A stretch of 64,000 nucleotides of DNA from UBA1181 sp045226255 (lineage in GTDB: Bacteria > Bacteroidota > Bacteroidia > Bacteroidales > Paludibacteraceae), in assembly GCA_045226255.1 (NCBI GenBank), contig JBGVCG010000030.1:1-64000 (forward strand). Direction: 5' to 3'. A model generated the notes under the pieces. It did no database searches. It had not been told where the DNA came from and saw only the letters and a list, made by a program, of their open reading frames with translations. This document shows positions 54,601 through 62,543 of the stretch, piece after piece. Made by a program: the position numbers and the translations under genes. How positions within the stretch are numbered: position 1 is the first letter of the stretch; the number at the start of each line of letters is the position of its first letter.

Positions 54601-55673
54601 GTGTCGAAGACAACGGCGTGGGCATGAGCCAAGAGACATTGGAGCAAATCCGCAACAACGGAAACGTGCAGAGCACCTTAGGAACACAGGAAGAGAAAGG
54701 CTCCGGTCTCGGATTAGGGCTCTGCAAGGACTATCTCAAACGCATCAACGGTGAGATGGAGATCACGAGCAGACTCGGACAAGGCACCAAAATCACCATC
54801 TCCGTACCAGCATCCGAGCGCAAGGCAGAGGACGCCATCCTACACAAGGAGGAGAGCGGAGACGAGCATCTGATAGACAAAGAACTGTTGGGAGGCAACA
54901 CCGCCCTGATTGTGGAAGACGACCCTCTCATCCGGAAGAATATCCAACACACGCTAGAGCGGCACATGACCGTCCTTTCAGCCAGCAACGGAGCCGAGGC
55001 CCTCGAAATAGCCAAGGAGAACGAACTGGACATTATCCTGAGCGACGTCGAGATGCCAGAGATGAACGGAATAGAGATGAGCCGTGAGATGGCCAAGATG
55101 GACAACCTCTACGGTGTGCCACTCCTCTTTCTATCCGCCAAGACAGACGAGTCAGACCGACTGATGGGTCTCTTGACCGGTGCGGTGGACTACATCCCTA
55201 AACCGTTCAGTTCAAACGAGTTACTCATCAAAATTAACAATATCCTAAGCAACCGCAGAAAGCAACAGATACGCATCCTGCAGCAGAATATCAGCACGTT
55301 ATCCACGGGAGGCGAGAATGGTGATACAGGCAAGGAAGAGGATAAAGAGGAGAAGATGAATCCATTCCTGCAAAGGATGGTGGACGAGATAGCCAAGAAC
55401 TACAAGGAGAGCAACTTCTCCATCGAGACCTTGGCGGAGACGCTCAACGTGAGCCAATCAACATTAGCCAGAAAGATAAAATCCATCACAGGGAAGACCC
55501 CGATCGAGATACTCGTAGAGTACAGGTTGAATGCCGCGCTTTCACTGCTGAAATCAAACGAGGAAGGACTGCAAATCAACGAGATAGCCTACGAATGCGG
55601 ATTCACCGACCCAGCCTATTTCACGAGAAAATTCAAGGAATTCTTCGGGTATACGCCACGCACCGTGAAATAG
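51645..55673 (+). CDS. Hybrid two-component system sensor/regulator
   Basis: 1342 residues. Signal peptide about 1-26; two seven-bladed Reg_prop propellers about 35-690 (repeats such as LGHIWVCTDYGLSRFD); Y_Y_Y domain about 700-765; membrane helix about 775-797; HisKA with VIAHDLKNPM (His near 843); HATPase with NLITNAVKFTPKGG and GSGLGLGLCKDYL; receiver with VEDDP (about 1090) and acceptor Asp in LSDVEMPEMNG (about 1133); AraC-type HTH to the end. It senses a periplasmic ligand and binds DNA in one protein. No SusC/SusD pair lies near, so the divergent CotH gene is the first target to consider. Confidence 0.95.
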   Translation: MIVKKSFAHILALIVAIMLCTPESRAGISYRMERMERYSAAEGLSSNMTHGMTEDSLGHIWVCTDYGLSRFDGSRFKRFEKGEYPSILRNDFFCAATQKDGSVLIGSYLGVALKYDARKDTFLFIAPKDFEKTYYKQVSGFCSGQKGETYMWTSGGIYQYDQNEGRFTTETPIYEMTKDTFICSMYVDPNNRIWICTYNSLKIVQPDGKLIRRDKLDLGEMYASKVIALDKKHILITCFSNNLIEYILSDDGQIIDSKKIRLPFSNITSVLKDRSGRIWFTTDGNGLWYTDEELAEATNYVNIRPAGYPSDAISKLYCIQETKDGDLWIGTQNTGIWRYKKNRSNLITSSQDIPFPEKMCSDFIETEDGSIYAVSDGGGLSWISNDLKTFEQIPGKAGENNQNALSIAQDADGKIWIATWGGGIQIYDPTSKSFKQERFEELKSTLSCFFSVNIMKNNEIWICTGGDGLYVRRADGHWEKFLLPFGGNEYDMWTYGVTEGTNGTRWIITTRSIWRVNGTNRKPLIADISKQKAHDPICINDAVCDKAGNLYVGCDQIILKFSENGEHCDTLNFVPKDNYFSIELLANKEIIARGNKGIYRIDLEGKQYTVYPYEFHASGTGRFRIHGSIVLKDGRILFGTKEGFIVVNLKQKGEGVKTHHFGITCETVNSIPYRKTNIQQVTNEDGSIKEMTVKYGQTDLTFRVDLVNYFPKEIICDYQLEGLSDKWTETGSDRGINFSFIPSGNYVLHVRSYISGEEDSAEVRDVQITVLPPWWQTIWFKIGTSLLLALLIGTILNLRIRRLKKEQIELQKKVKERTHELDEKNTELRLVLQDKDRLISVIAHDLKNPMFAIVGTLEQLNSKEIEADNEYKKTLRDVHQSAETLQNEMVRLLEWAKAKKEEIECKHEDVNVGNTLQNLGLLLSGLIRSKEQTLDVTSHTENCAYVDSRMFSTIIRNLITNAVKFTPKGGRIALSAWQNDGKIYVSVEDNGVGMSQETLEQIRNNGNVQSTLGTQEEKGSGLGLGLCKDYLKRINGEMEITSRLGQGTKITISVPASERKAEDAILHKEESGDEHLIDKELLGGNTALIVEDDPLIRKNIQHTLERHMTVLSASNGAEALEIAKENELDIILSDVEMPEMNGIEMSREMAKMDNLYGVPLLFLSAKTDESDRLMGLLTGAVDYIPKPFSSNELLIKINNILSNRRKQQIRILQQNISTLSTGGENGDTGKEEDKEEKMNPFLQRMVDEIAKNYKESNFSIETLAETLNVSQSTLARKIKSITGKTPIEILVEYRLNAALSLLKSNEEGLQINEIAYECGFTDPAYFTRKFKEFFGYTPRTVK

Positions 55674-55780
55674 CGGTCGAGGCAAGAGCGGGGAGCCATC
55701 ATGGAAGGGCTAAAAAAACCATGAAATCAATCATCATAAACCACCCTATTTACGACAAAAATTCGTAAATTCGCGGACGT

Positions 55781-56203
55781 ATGGGTAGGATAATGGCCAT
55801 AGATTACGGAAGGAAGAGAGTGGGCGTCGCAGTGACCGACCCCTGTCAGATCATTGCGAACGGGTTATGCACCGTTCCCACCAACGACATACTCCGTTTC
55901 ATCGAGGAATACACAAAGAAAGAGACAGTCGAGCTCATCGTGGTGGGGCAACCCAAGACCATGAAAAACGAGCCATCCGAATCGATGAAGTACATCACCC
56001 CCTTCGTCAATGCGTTGAAGAAAAGATTGCCACAGATACCCATCACCATGTACGACGAGCGGTTCACGTCCGTATTAGCCCACAAGACCATGCTTGACGG
56101 AGGGCTGAGGAAGAAGGACCGGCAAGACAAAGCCCTGGTAGACGAGATAAGCGCCACCATCATCCTACAATCCTACATGGAGAGCAAGAAATTCACAATG
56201 TGA
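55781..56203 (+). CDS. ruvX: RuvX/YqgF Holliday-junction resolvase-like nuclease
   Basis: 140 residues. RNase-H-like fold with MAIDYGRKRVGVAV (first Asp), VVGQPKTMKNEPSE (Glu/Asp strand) and DEISATIILQSYM (last Asp). It takes part in 16S rRNA 5' maturation and possibly recombination. It begins a cluster with def and the TPR gene. Confidence 0.92.
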   Translation: MGRIMAIDYGRKRVGVAVTDPCQIIANGLCTVPTNDILRFIEEYTKKETVELIVVGQPKTMKNEPSESMKYITPFVNALKKRLPQIPITMYDERFTSVLAHKTMLDGGLRKKDRQDKALVDEISATIILQSYMESKKFTM

Positions 56204-56227
56204 GAATAAACAAAACATTATAAGAAA

Positions 56228-56782
56228 ATGATATATCCCATAGTCGTATACGGTTGTCCCGTGTTAAGAGAAGAGGCGAAAGACATCACGCCGGACTACC
56301 CTAACATCAAGCAATTAGCGGAAGATATGTTCGCCACGATGTACAATGCGGAAGGCATTGGGCTTGCGGCGCCACAGATCGGTTTATCCATCCGCATGTT
56401 CGTCATAGACTTGGAAATATTGGCAGAGGACGACCCTCAATTCAAAGGGTTCAAGAAGGTGTTCATCAATCCTCAAATCGTCGAATACGGAGAGGAGATG
56501 GAGACGTGCGACGAGGGATGCCTCAGCCTGCCAGGCATCAGCGAAAGCGTGAAGCGTCCGACCAAGATACGCATCCAGTACCTTGACGAGGATATGCAAC
56601 CGCACGATGAAGTGTACGAGAAATACAAGGCGAGAGTGATCCAACACGAATACGACCACTTGGAGGGGAAAGTATTCATCGATAGGATATCACCCATCAG
56701 GCGTCAAATGAACCGAGGCAAGCTGACCAGCATGGTCAACGGTAAAATCAGATGTAGATACAGAATCAAAACAGTCAAATGA
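56228..56782 (+). CDS. def: Peptide deformylase
   Basis: 184 residues. All three motifs are present: GIGLAAPQIG, EGCLSLPG (zinc/iron Cys) and QHEYDHLEG (metal His pair and catalytic Glu region). It removes the formyl group from new proteins. Its last 4 bases overlap the TPR gene start. Confidence 0.97.
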   Translation: MIYPIVVYGCPVLREEAKDITPDYPNIKQLAEDMFATMYNAEGIGLAAPQIGLSIRMFVIDLEILAEDDPQFKGFKKVFINPQIVEYGEEMETCDEGCLSLPGISESVKRPTKIRIQYLDEDMQPHDEVYEKYKARVIQHEYDHLEGKVFIDRISPIRRQMNRGKLTSMVNGKIRCRYRIKTVK

Positions 56783-57051
56783 TGCGTTTAGCCGAAATAA
56801 AACAGCTCATCATGGAGGAGCGATTCGCAGATGCGGAGGCGCTACTGAAGCAGCACATCGACGAGAACCCGCACGATGAGGCCGCACACTTCCTCATGGG
56901 CAACCTCTACCGAAAGAGGGAAGACTGGCAAGGTGCGCTGAACGAGTATCAAGCGGCAATAGACATCAACCCCGAATCGCCCGCCCGCATGGCCTACGAC
57001 GCCATCCAAGAGGTGCTGGCATTCTACAACAAGGATATGTTTAATCAGTAG
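56779..57051 (+). CDS. Small TPR-like protein
   Basis: 90 residues with about two TPR units (RFADAEALLKQHIDENPHDE; DWQGALNEYQAAIDINPESP). Coupled to def by a 4-bp overlap (ATGA). In this order a TPR gene often sits between def and the next housekeeping gene. Role unknown; perhaps a chaperone helper at the ribosome. Confidence 0.8.
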   Translation: MMRLAEIKQLIMEERFADAEALLKQHIDENPHDEAAHFLMGNLYRKREDWQGALNEYQAAIDINPESPARMAYDAIQEVLAFYNKDMFNQ

Positions 57052-57081
57052 TTAAGAGTTAAGAATTAAGAGTTAAGAGTT
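57051..57081 (+). repeat. TTAAGAGTTAAG-type simple repeat
   Basis: Four imperfect copies of GTTAAGA/ATTAAGA directly after the TPR stop codon. The same sort of sequence occurs at 45860, 60226-60245 and 60389-60420. Confidence 0.6.
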
Positions 57082-57173
57082 GATAATTAATTTTTGGCTT
57101 GAAGCGGGACTTGCAATAAAGATGATTTAACATTTTTTCTGAAGAGAGACAAGGATATTAATCTCCAAAGGGG

Positions 57174-57181
57174 TAAATTTG
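57174..57181 (+). promoter_or_regulatory. -7 box of the DUF1599 gene
   Basis: TAAATTTG. The TTG that could start a longer frame (57179-57181) is part of this box, so translation most likely begins at the GTG at 57209. Confidence 0.5.
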
Positions 57182-57208
57182 CCAAGACAAAAGAAAAAAG
57201 AGAATAGC

Positions 57209-57748
57209 GTGGAAACAAAAGAGCAATTCGAGACGGTAATCGCTGTATGCAAAGACATCTACAGCAAGAAGTTGCAGGACTACGGCGCTGCTTGGCGCAT
57301 CATGCGTCCGGCATCCATCACCGACCAGATATTCATCAAGGCGAACCGAATCCGCACCCTGGAAGTAAAGGGAGAGGCGAAGGTGAACGAAGGCATACGT
57401 CCGGAGCTCATCGGCATCGTGAACTACGGCATTATGGGAATGATCCAGTTGGAGAAGGGGTATTCGGAGTCATCGGACCTCACGCCACAGGAGGCCATCA
57501 CTCTCTACGACAAGTACATGAAGAAGACCGTCGACTTGATGCTGGCGAAGAACCATGACTACGACGAGGCATGGCGCTCCATGCGCACCACCTCCTACAC
57601 GGACCTCATCCTCATGAAGCTCTACCGCACCAAGCAAATAGAAGACAACCAGAACCAAACGCTCATATCCGAAGGGATAGAGGCGAACTACATGGACATG
57701 GTGAACTATGCTTTGTTCGGTCTGATAAAAATAGATTTTAAAGACTAA
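57209..57748 (+). CDS. DUF1599 protein (two domains)
   Basis: 179 residues from the GTG at 57209. Two copies of the DUF1599 unit are visible: DYGAAWRIMRPASITDQIFI and DYDEAWRSMRTTSYTDLILM, each followed by KANRIRTLE / KLYRTKQIE and a helix. Each unit resembles the other with conserved Trp, Arg, Asp, so an ancient duplication. Function unknown; usually next to the DoxX-type gene and tpiA, as here. Confidence 0.85.
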   Translation: METKEQFETVIAVCKDIYSKKLQDYGAAWRIMRPASITDQIFIKANRIRTLEVKGEAKVNEGIRPELIGIVNYGIMGMIQLEKGYSESSDLTPQEAITLYDKYMKKTVDLMLAKNHDYDEAWRSMRTTSYTDLILMKLYRTKQIEDNQNQTLISEGIEANYMDMVNYALFGLIKIDFKD

Positions 57749-57765
57749 GGGAATAAATATTTTAG

Positions 57766-57773
57766 TAATTTTG
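57766..57773 (+). promoter_or_regulatory. Possible -7 box of the DoxX-type gene
   Basis: TAATTTTG, only 5 bases before the ATG at 57779, so a transcript from it would be near-leaderless. Read-through from the DUF1599 gene is the alternative. Confidence 0.35.
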
Positions 57774-57778
57774 GAAGC

Positions 57779-59053
57779 ATGAAAGATAGTGTAAAAAGCA
57801 AAATAGTTGTCGCAGCGAGAATACTATTAGGATTAGTTTTCGTCTTCTCCGGATACGTGAAAGCAGTGGATCCGCTTGGATCAACCTACAAGATACAAGA
57901 CTACATGGCAGCGATGGGCTTGGACTTCTTTGCTCCGATCGCCTTGGTCATCGGCATCGGTCTGGCCGCCTTCGAGTTCCTAATCGGTGTATGTCTGGTG
58001 TTAGGCACCAACCTCAAATCCACCTCCATCTTAGCCATCATCATGATGTGCTTCATGACCCCGCTCACGCTCTGGATCGCCATAGCGGACCCTGTGACGG
58101 ACTGCGGATGCTTCGGCGACGCATTGGTCATCAGCAATTGGCAAACATTCTGGAAGAACATCGTGCTGCTGGCACTCGCCATCTTAGTCTACAAATGGAA
58201 AGAATATAGTCCGAAACTCTTCTCGGATCGCACAGAATGGTTGATAGCCATCTGCGCCGGCACATTCTCCATACTGCTCTCCATCTACTGCTACTTCAAC
58301 CTGCCGATCATCGACTTCCGCCCTTACAAGAACGGAACCGACATCATAAAGGCAATGGAAGTACCGGAAGGTGCAGAGGAAGATGAATTCGAGACAATAC
58401 TGGTGTACGAGAAGGATGGCGAACAGAAAGAATTCTCCTTGGATAACTATCCGAAAGACGACAACTCATGGACCTTCGTAGACTCAAAGCACAAATTGAT
58501 CAAGAAGGGATTCGAACCGCCTATCCATGACTTCACCATGGAACACCCAGACGACGGAGACATCACAGAGGAAGTGTTGAACAAGAAAGGTTACACCTTC
58601 CTGATGGTATGCTACAGGGTAGAGAAAGCGTTGACCGACAAACGAAAGGAGATCAACAGCATCTACCAATACGCACAACAGAACGGATACGACTTCTACT
58701 GCATGACCGCCACAGGATTGGAGACCGACGAGATGAAGGAATTCAAGACTGAGATGGGTTACAGTGCAGAGGGTGGCTACCCAATCGTCAACACGGACGA
58801 AATCACACTGAAGACCATCGTACGGTCCAACCCGGGCTTGGTGTTGTTGAAGGACGGTGTGGTTGTGAACAAATGGAGCAACAAGAACTTGCCGAAGTTC
58901 GAAAAGCCATTGGATCAATCCGAGATGGGGAAGGTGCAAGAGCCTAACGAATGGGGAATGGTGACGATGTCAGTCTTAGGATTCCTTGCGGTCCTCGCCC
59001 TCGTATTCGCCATAGATTGGATCATATCACGCATCAGCGGAAAAAAGAAATAA
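57779..59053 (+). CDS. DoxX-like membrane protein (BT_3928 family)
   Basis: 424 residues. Four N-terminal helices (about 8-28, 52-75, 83-103, 118-138) as in DoxX/MauE, with ADPVTDCGCFGDALV (three Cys-containing turn) between helices 3 and 4; a further helix (about 155-175); a thioredoxin-like C-terminal half (TFLMVCYRVEKALTD; NPGLVLLKDGVVVNKWSN); last helix about 397-418. It probably handles electrons or disulfides at the inner membrane. Always beside DUF1599 and tpiA in Bacteroidales. Confidence 0.88.
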   Translation: MKDSVKSKIVVAARILLGLVFVFSGYVKAVDPLGSTYKIQDYMAAMGLDFFAPIALVIGIGLAAFEFLIGVCLVLGTNLKSTSILAIIMMCFMTPLTLWIAIADPVTDCGCFGDALVISNWQTFWKNIVLLALAILVYKWKEYSPKLFSDRTEWLIAICAGTFSILLSIYCYFNLPIIDFRPYKNGTDIIKAMEVPEGAEEDEFETILVYEKDGEQKEFSLDNYPKDDNSWTFVDSKHKLIKKGFEPPIHDFTMEHPDDGDITEEVLNKKGYTFLMVCYRVEKALTDKRKEINSIYQYAQQNGYDFYCMTATGLETDEMKEFKTEMGYSAEGGYPIVNTDEITLKTIVRSNPGLVLLKDGVVVNKWSNKNLPKFEKPLDQSEMGKVQEPNEWGMVTMSVLGFLAVLALVFAIDWIISRISGKKK

Positions 59054-59087
59054 TACAACATTAACATAATCATTTAAATTCATTACA

Positions 59088-59843
59088 ATGAGAAAGAATA
59101 TCGTTGCAGGAAACTGGAAAATGAACAAGACACTCCAAGAGGGTCTTGAGTTGGCAAAGGGCTTGGACGCCGCTTTGAAGGGTAAGAAACTGAATTGCGA
59201 TGTCATCATCGGCACTCCATTCATCCACTTGGCAAGCGTAGCCGCAGCCATCGACACCAAGGTGATCGCAGTTTCCGCTGAGAACTGTGCAGACAAAGAG
59301 TCTGGCGCATTCACGGGCGAGGTTTCCGCCGCTATGGTTAAGTCAACAGGTGCTGAGTACGTTATCTTGGGACACTCAGAGCGTCGTGAGTACTACCACG
59401 AGACTCCAGAGATCTTGAAGGAGAAAGTTCTCTTGGCTTTGAAGAACGGTTTGAAGGTTATCTTCTGCATCGGCGAGAGCTTGGCAGAGCGTGAGGCTAA
59501 CAAGCAAAACGCAGTTGTTAAGGCTGAGTTGGAGGGTTCTGTATTCAACTTGTCAGCTGAGGATTTCGCTAAGATCACTATCGCATACGAGCCAATCTGG
59601 GCCATCGGAACAGGCAAGACCGCTACGGCTGACCAAGCTGAGGAGATCCACGCTTACATCCGTTCTTGCGTAGCTGACAAATATGGCAAGGAAGTTGCTG
59701 AGAACACTTCTATCCTTTACGGTGGTTCTTGCAAGGCTTCTAACGCTCCTGAGTTGTTCGCTAAGCCAGACATCGACGGTGGTTTGATCGGTGGCGCTTC
59801 TTTGAAGGTTGAGGATTTCTGCGGCATCATCAACGCATTCTGA
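59088..59843 (+). CDS. tpiA: Triosephosphate isomerase
   Basis: 251 residues. NWKMN (Lys13 region), VILGHSERR (His), AYEPIWAIGTG (Glu) and YGGSCKASN (phosphate loop) are all intact. It interconverts DHAP and glyceraldehyde-3-phosphate. The second half uses a distinctly different, T-ending codon set (GCT, GGT, AAG), as in highly expressed genes. Followed by a terminator. Confidence 0.98.
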   Translation: MRKNIVAGNWKMNKTLQEGLELAKGLDAALKGKKLNCDVIIGTPFIHLASVAAAIDTKVIAVSAENCADKESGAFTGEVSAAMVKSTGAEYVILGHSERREYYHETPEILKEKVLLALKNGLKVIFCIGESLAEREANKQNAVVKAELEGSVFNLSAEDFAKITIAYEPIWAIGTGKTATADQAEEIHAYIRSCVADKYGKEVAENTSILYGGSCKASNAPELFAKPDIDGGLIGGASLKVEDFCGIINAF

Positions 59844-59872
59844 TTCTAACCTATCAAATGATCATAACGGGA

Positions 59873-59902
59873 AAGGGTGGACATATTGTCCGCCCTTTTT
59901 TC
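59873..59902 (+). terminator. Terminator after tpiA
   Basis: 10-bp stem AAGGGTGGAC / GTCCGCCCTT (one G-U pair) with a 5-nt loop and then TTTTTC. Confidence 0.85.
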
Positions 59903-59915
59903 GTCATAATTTCCA

Positions 59916-60292
59916 TAGGGCGTTGCCCTAGGCTATATATGTTTCGCCCTTTCAGGGCTGGCAGTGAACCAGACGGGCATTCACGAGTCCCCAGGGTGAT
60001 GCCCTGGGCTATATAATGTTATGCCCTTTCAGGGCTGGCAATGAACCGGACGGGCATTCGCGAGTCCCCAGGGCGATGCCCTGGGCTATATAATGTTTCG
60101 CCCTTTCAGGGCTGGCAATGAACCGGACGGGCATCCACGAGTCCCTAGGGCGTTGCCCTAGGCTATATATGTTTCGCCCTTTCAGGGCTCAGTTATGCGC
60201 ATCATGTAAGGAAATGCACACCCTTCAATTCTTAATTCTTAAATCCCATAGGGCGTTGCCCTAAGCTATATATGTTATGCCCTTTCAGGGCT
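59916..60292 (+). repeat. Five REP-like double-hairpin repeats
   Basis: Copies start at 59916, 59991, 60068, 60145 and 60249, each about 45 bp: a hairpin AGGGC-GTT-GCCCT, then GGCTATATATGTTTC, then a second hairpin GCCCT-TTC-AGGGC. Copies 2 and 3 have CAGGG...CCCTG where copies 1 and 4 have TAGGG...CCCTA, so paired bases change together. Spacers between copies 1-4 are 30-32 bp and nearly identical (GGCAATGAACCGGACGGGCA). No spacer diversity, so it is not CRISPR. The 59844-60398 stretch holds no gene. Confidence 0.85.
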
Positions 60293-60398
60293 GGAATGTG
60301 CGCATCGTGCATAGATACGCTCTCCTCAATCGATTTCGTCGAACTATCGGTTCATTACCCACAACTGTATTCCCACGAACACCACCCTAATTCTTAAT

Positions 60399-62519
60399 TC
60401 AAAATTCAAAATTCTTAATTCTCCAACCCTCCGGCACCCCGCTCGTCCCCTCTTCAACAGGGAGCGTCGCAGGGCAGAAGAAGGTGCCCTCCTCCCCCAC
60501 ACCATCGGTCCAACCACTCGTGGCGACCGAGTAGGACGGGTCCAACCAACTAGTGAAATGCACCTTCAGGCACTTCAGTCCTGCGCATCCACGAAACATT
60601 CCCTTGTAGCAATCCTCCTCTAAGGAAACGGCAGGCAACTCGGGAGCACGCTCCAATGCGGTACACCCTGCAAACATACCCATGTAGCAACCCAACTTCA
60701 TCTCTTCGGCGGGAAGCGAAGGCGCGACGGAAAGGCGCGCGCACCCATCGAACATATTCGCATAGCAATAAGGACCTAAAACCTTGGCTGGAAGAGCCGG
60801 AGGCTCCGTCAGCGATTTACAGCCCCTAAACAGGCTACTATAACATCCATCCGCCAACTCCGTCGCAGGCAATGACGGCGCACGACGCAACGACTCACAG
60901 CCCTCGAACATTCCCTGGTAGCACTGATTCCGCATCACGGTAGCCGGCAAGACGGGAGCCTCCTCCACCCCTGGGCATTCAGAGAACATAAAGGCATAGC
61001 AACCAGGAGACAAGTTCTGCGCAGGCAGTGAAACGGCCCGTTTTATCGAACGACACTTTGAGAACATATATTGGTAACACTCCTGCGCCAATGTCATGGC
61101 AGGAAGTTCAGGCACATCGGTCAACCCCGAGCCCGAGAACATTCCTACATAGCAACGCTTCGCCAACGTATCGGCAGGCAATAAAGGCGCACGCTTCAAA
61201 CGCTTACACTCACCAAACATGTACGCATAGCAGGCTCGCGCCAATGTCTTGGCAGGAAGTTCAGGCGCCTCAGTCAAACCCGTAGCCCAGAACATTCCAT
61301 CATAGCAATGCATCGCTAACGTATCGGCAGGCAATAGAGGCGCATGCTTCAAACGCCCACACGAACTAAACATACTCAAATAGCAGAATCTCGCCAACGT
61401 CATGGCAGGAAGTTCAGGCGCCTCGGTCAAACCTGTGCCCGAGAACATCCCAGCATAGCAATACTCCGCCAGCGTATCGGCAGGCAAGATAGGCGCACGC
61501 TTCAAACGCCTACACAAACTAAACATACTCGCATAGCAGGAATTAGCCAAACGGACAGAAGGCAAGGCAGGTGCCTTCCGCAAGTCATGGCACATCGCGA
61601 ACATGGAACTGTAACACTCCTTCGCCATCACCTCGGCAGGGAGTTTTCCCACCCTCTTCAAGCGGAAACAACCAGAGAACATATCCCCATAGCAATAGGA
61701 CGCCAAAGAGCGTGCGGGGAGATCGGGAGTCCTCTTCAGCGACGAGCACCCAGCGAACATACGGTAATAGCAATAGTCCGCCATCCTCTCCGCCGGCAAG
61801 CGTGGCGCTCGTCGCAACCCCTTGCAGCCGAAGAACATATCCATGTAGCACCCCACGCCCAACTCGGTGGCCGGCAGTGCGGGAGGCTCGGACAAACCCA
61901 CACAATCCTTGAACATATTCGCATAACAACCGTCAGGCACGCTCAGCGCAGGCAATGCGGGGGCTTTGGTCAACCCCTTGCAGCCAATGAACATGCGGGA
62001 ATAGCATCCCTTGGTCAACGTCGTGGAGGGCAAACGTGGCGCACGGCGCAAGCCTTCACAATTCTCGAACAGACGGTAGAAACAATATTCGGAAGGAATC
62101 TCCGCATGCGAAGCGTCCCCATACAGCAGACTCATCACGTCGCCGTCCGCATAGACCGCACCCTCGATCACGAAAGCGGTATAACGGGTCCGATGGAACC
62201 CCCTATCATTCGTCGAGGAAGAACCGGAGAGTCCGTTCGGATTGTCGCCCCTGAAGCAGACCGATTCACCCGCATGCTGCAGTTCGATCAGTTCCGACAT
62301 GGTGTGCACCGTATCCCCGTCCTCCTTCGGATGGAAGCGCAGAGGCGACCATGAGGCGCCCCCGTCACGGGAGTACTCCAAGGAGATATGATTGCCCGCA
62401 TAGGCGGCGACAGAGATCATCACCCCATCCTCCACGGCCGTAAGGCGAAGAGGGTCCGCCGCCCTGCCCACCGAAGCAAGGAGGAAGAAAAGGATGAGTA
62501 AAAAAGAGTAACGTCTCAT
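60399..62519 (-). CDS. Surface protein with 20 Cys-Tyr-Met-Phe repeats
   Basis: 706 residues. Signal peptide (LLILFFLLASVGRAA), an N-terminal beta domain (about 20-140), then 20 units of 25-26 residues with consensus CYxxMFxxCxxLxxAPxLPA, and a closing segment (TSGVPEGWRIKNFEF). Such repeats are related to BspA-like leucine-rich surface proteins of gut Bacteroidales, which bind host or bacterial partners. Units 8-13 form three 51-residue pairs (26+25) that are nearly alike, a recent duplication. Each unit has at least one Cys. Secreted or surface-bound. Confidence 0.83.
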   Translation of the reverse strand: MRRYSFLLILFFLLASVGRAADPLRLTAVEDGVMISVAAYAGNHISLEYSRDGGASWSPLRFHPKEDGDTVHTMSELIELQHAGESVCFRGDNPNGLSGSSSTNDRGFHRTRYTAFVIEGAVYADGDVMSLLYGDASHAEIPSEYCFYRLFENCEGLRRAPRLPSTTLTKGCYSRMFIGCKGLTKAPALPALSVPDGCYANMFKDCVGLSEPPALPATELGVGCYMDMFFGCKGLRRAPRLPAERMADYCYYRMFAGCSSLKRTPDLPARSLASYCYGDMFSGCFRLKRVGKLPAEVMAKECYSSMFAMCHDLRKAPALPSVRLANSCYASMFSLCRRLKRAPILPADTLAEYCYAGMFSGTGLTEAPELPAMTLARFCYLSMFSSCGRLKHAPLLPADTLAMHCYDGMFWATGLTEAPELPAKTLARACYAYMFGECKRLKRAPLLPADTLAKRCYVGMFSGSGLTDVPELPAMTLAQECYQYMFSKCRSIKRAVSLPAQNLSPGCYAFMFSECPGVEEAPVLPATVMRNQCYQGMFEGCESLRRAPSLPATELADGCYSSLFRGCKSLTEPPALPAKVLGPYCYANMFDGCARLSVAPSLPAEEMKLGCYMGMFAGCTALERAPELPAVSLEEDCYKGMFRGCAGLKCLKVHFTSWLDPSYSVATSGWTDGVGEEGTFFCPATLPVEEGTSGVPEGWRIKNFEF

Positions 62520-62543
62520 ACAATGAAAAATTAGACTTAAAAA

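Noticed and set aside
59916..60292. CRISPR array
   Set aside because: Units of about 45 bp contain two hairpins and the spacers between copies are nearly identical; no cas gene is near.
60399..62519. DNA repeats at 75-78 bp as an independent repeat array
   Set aside because: They are codons for the protein repeats on the minus strand; the frame is open throughout.
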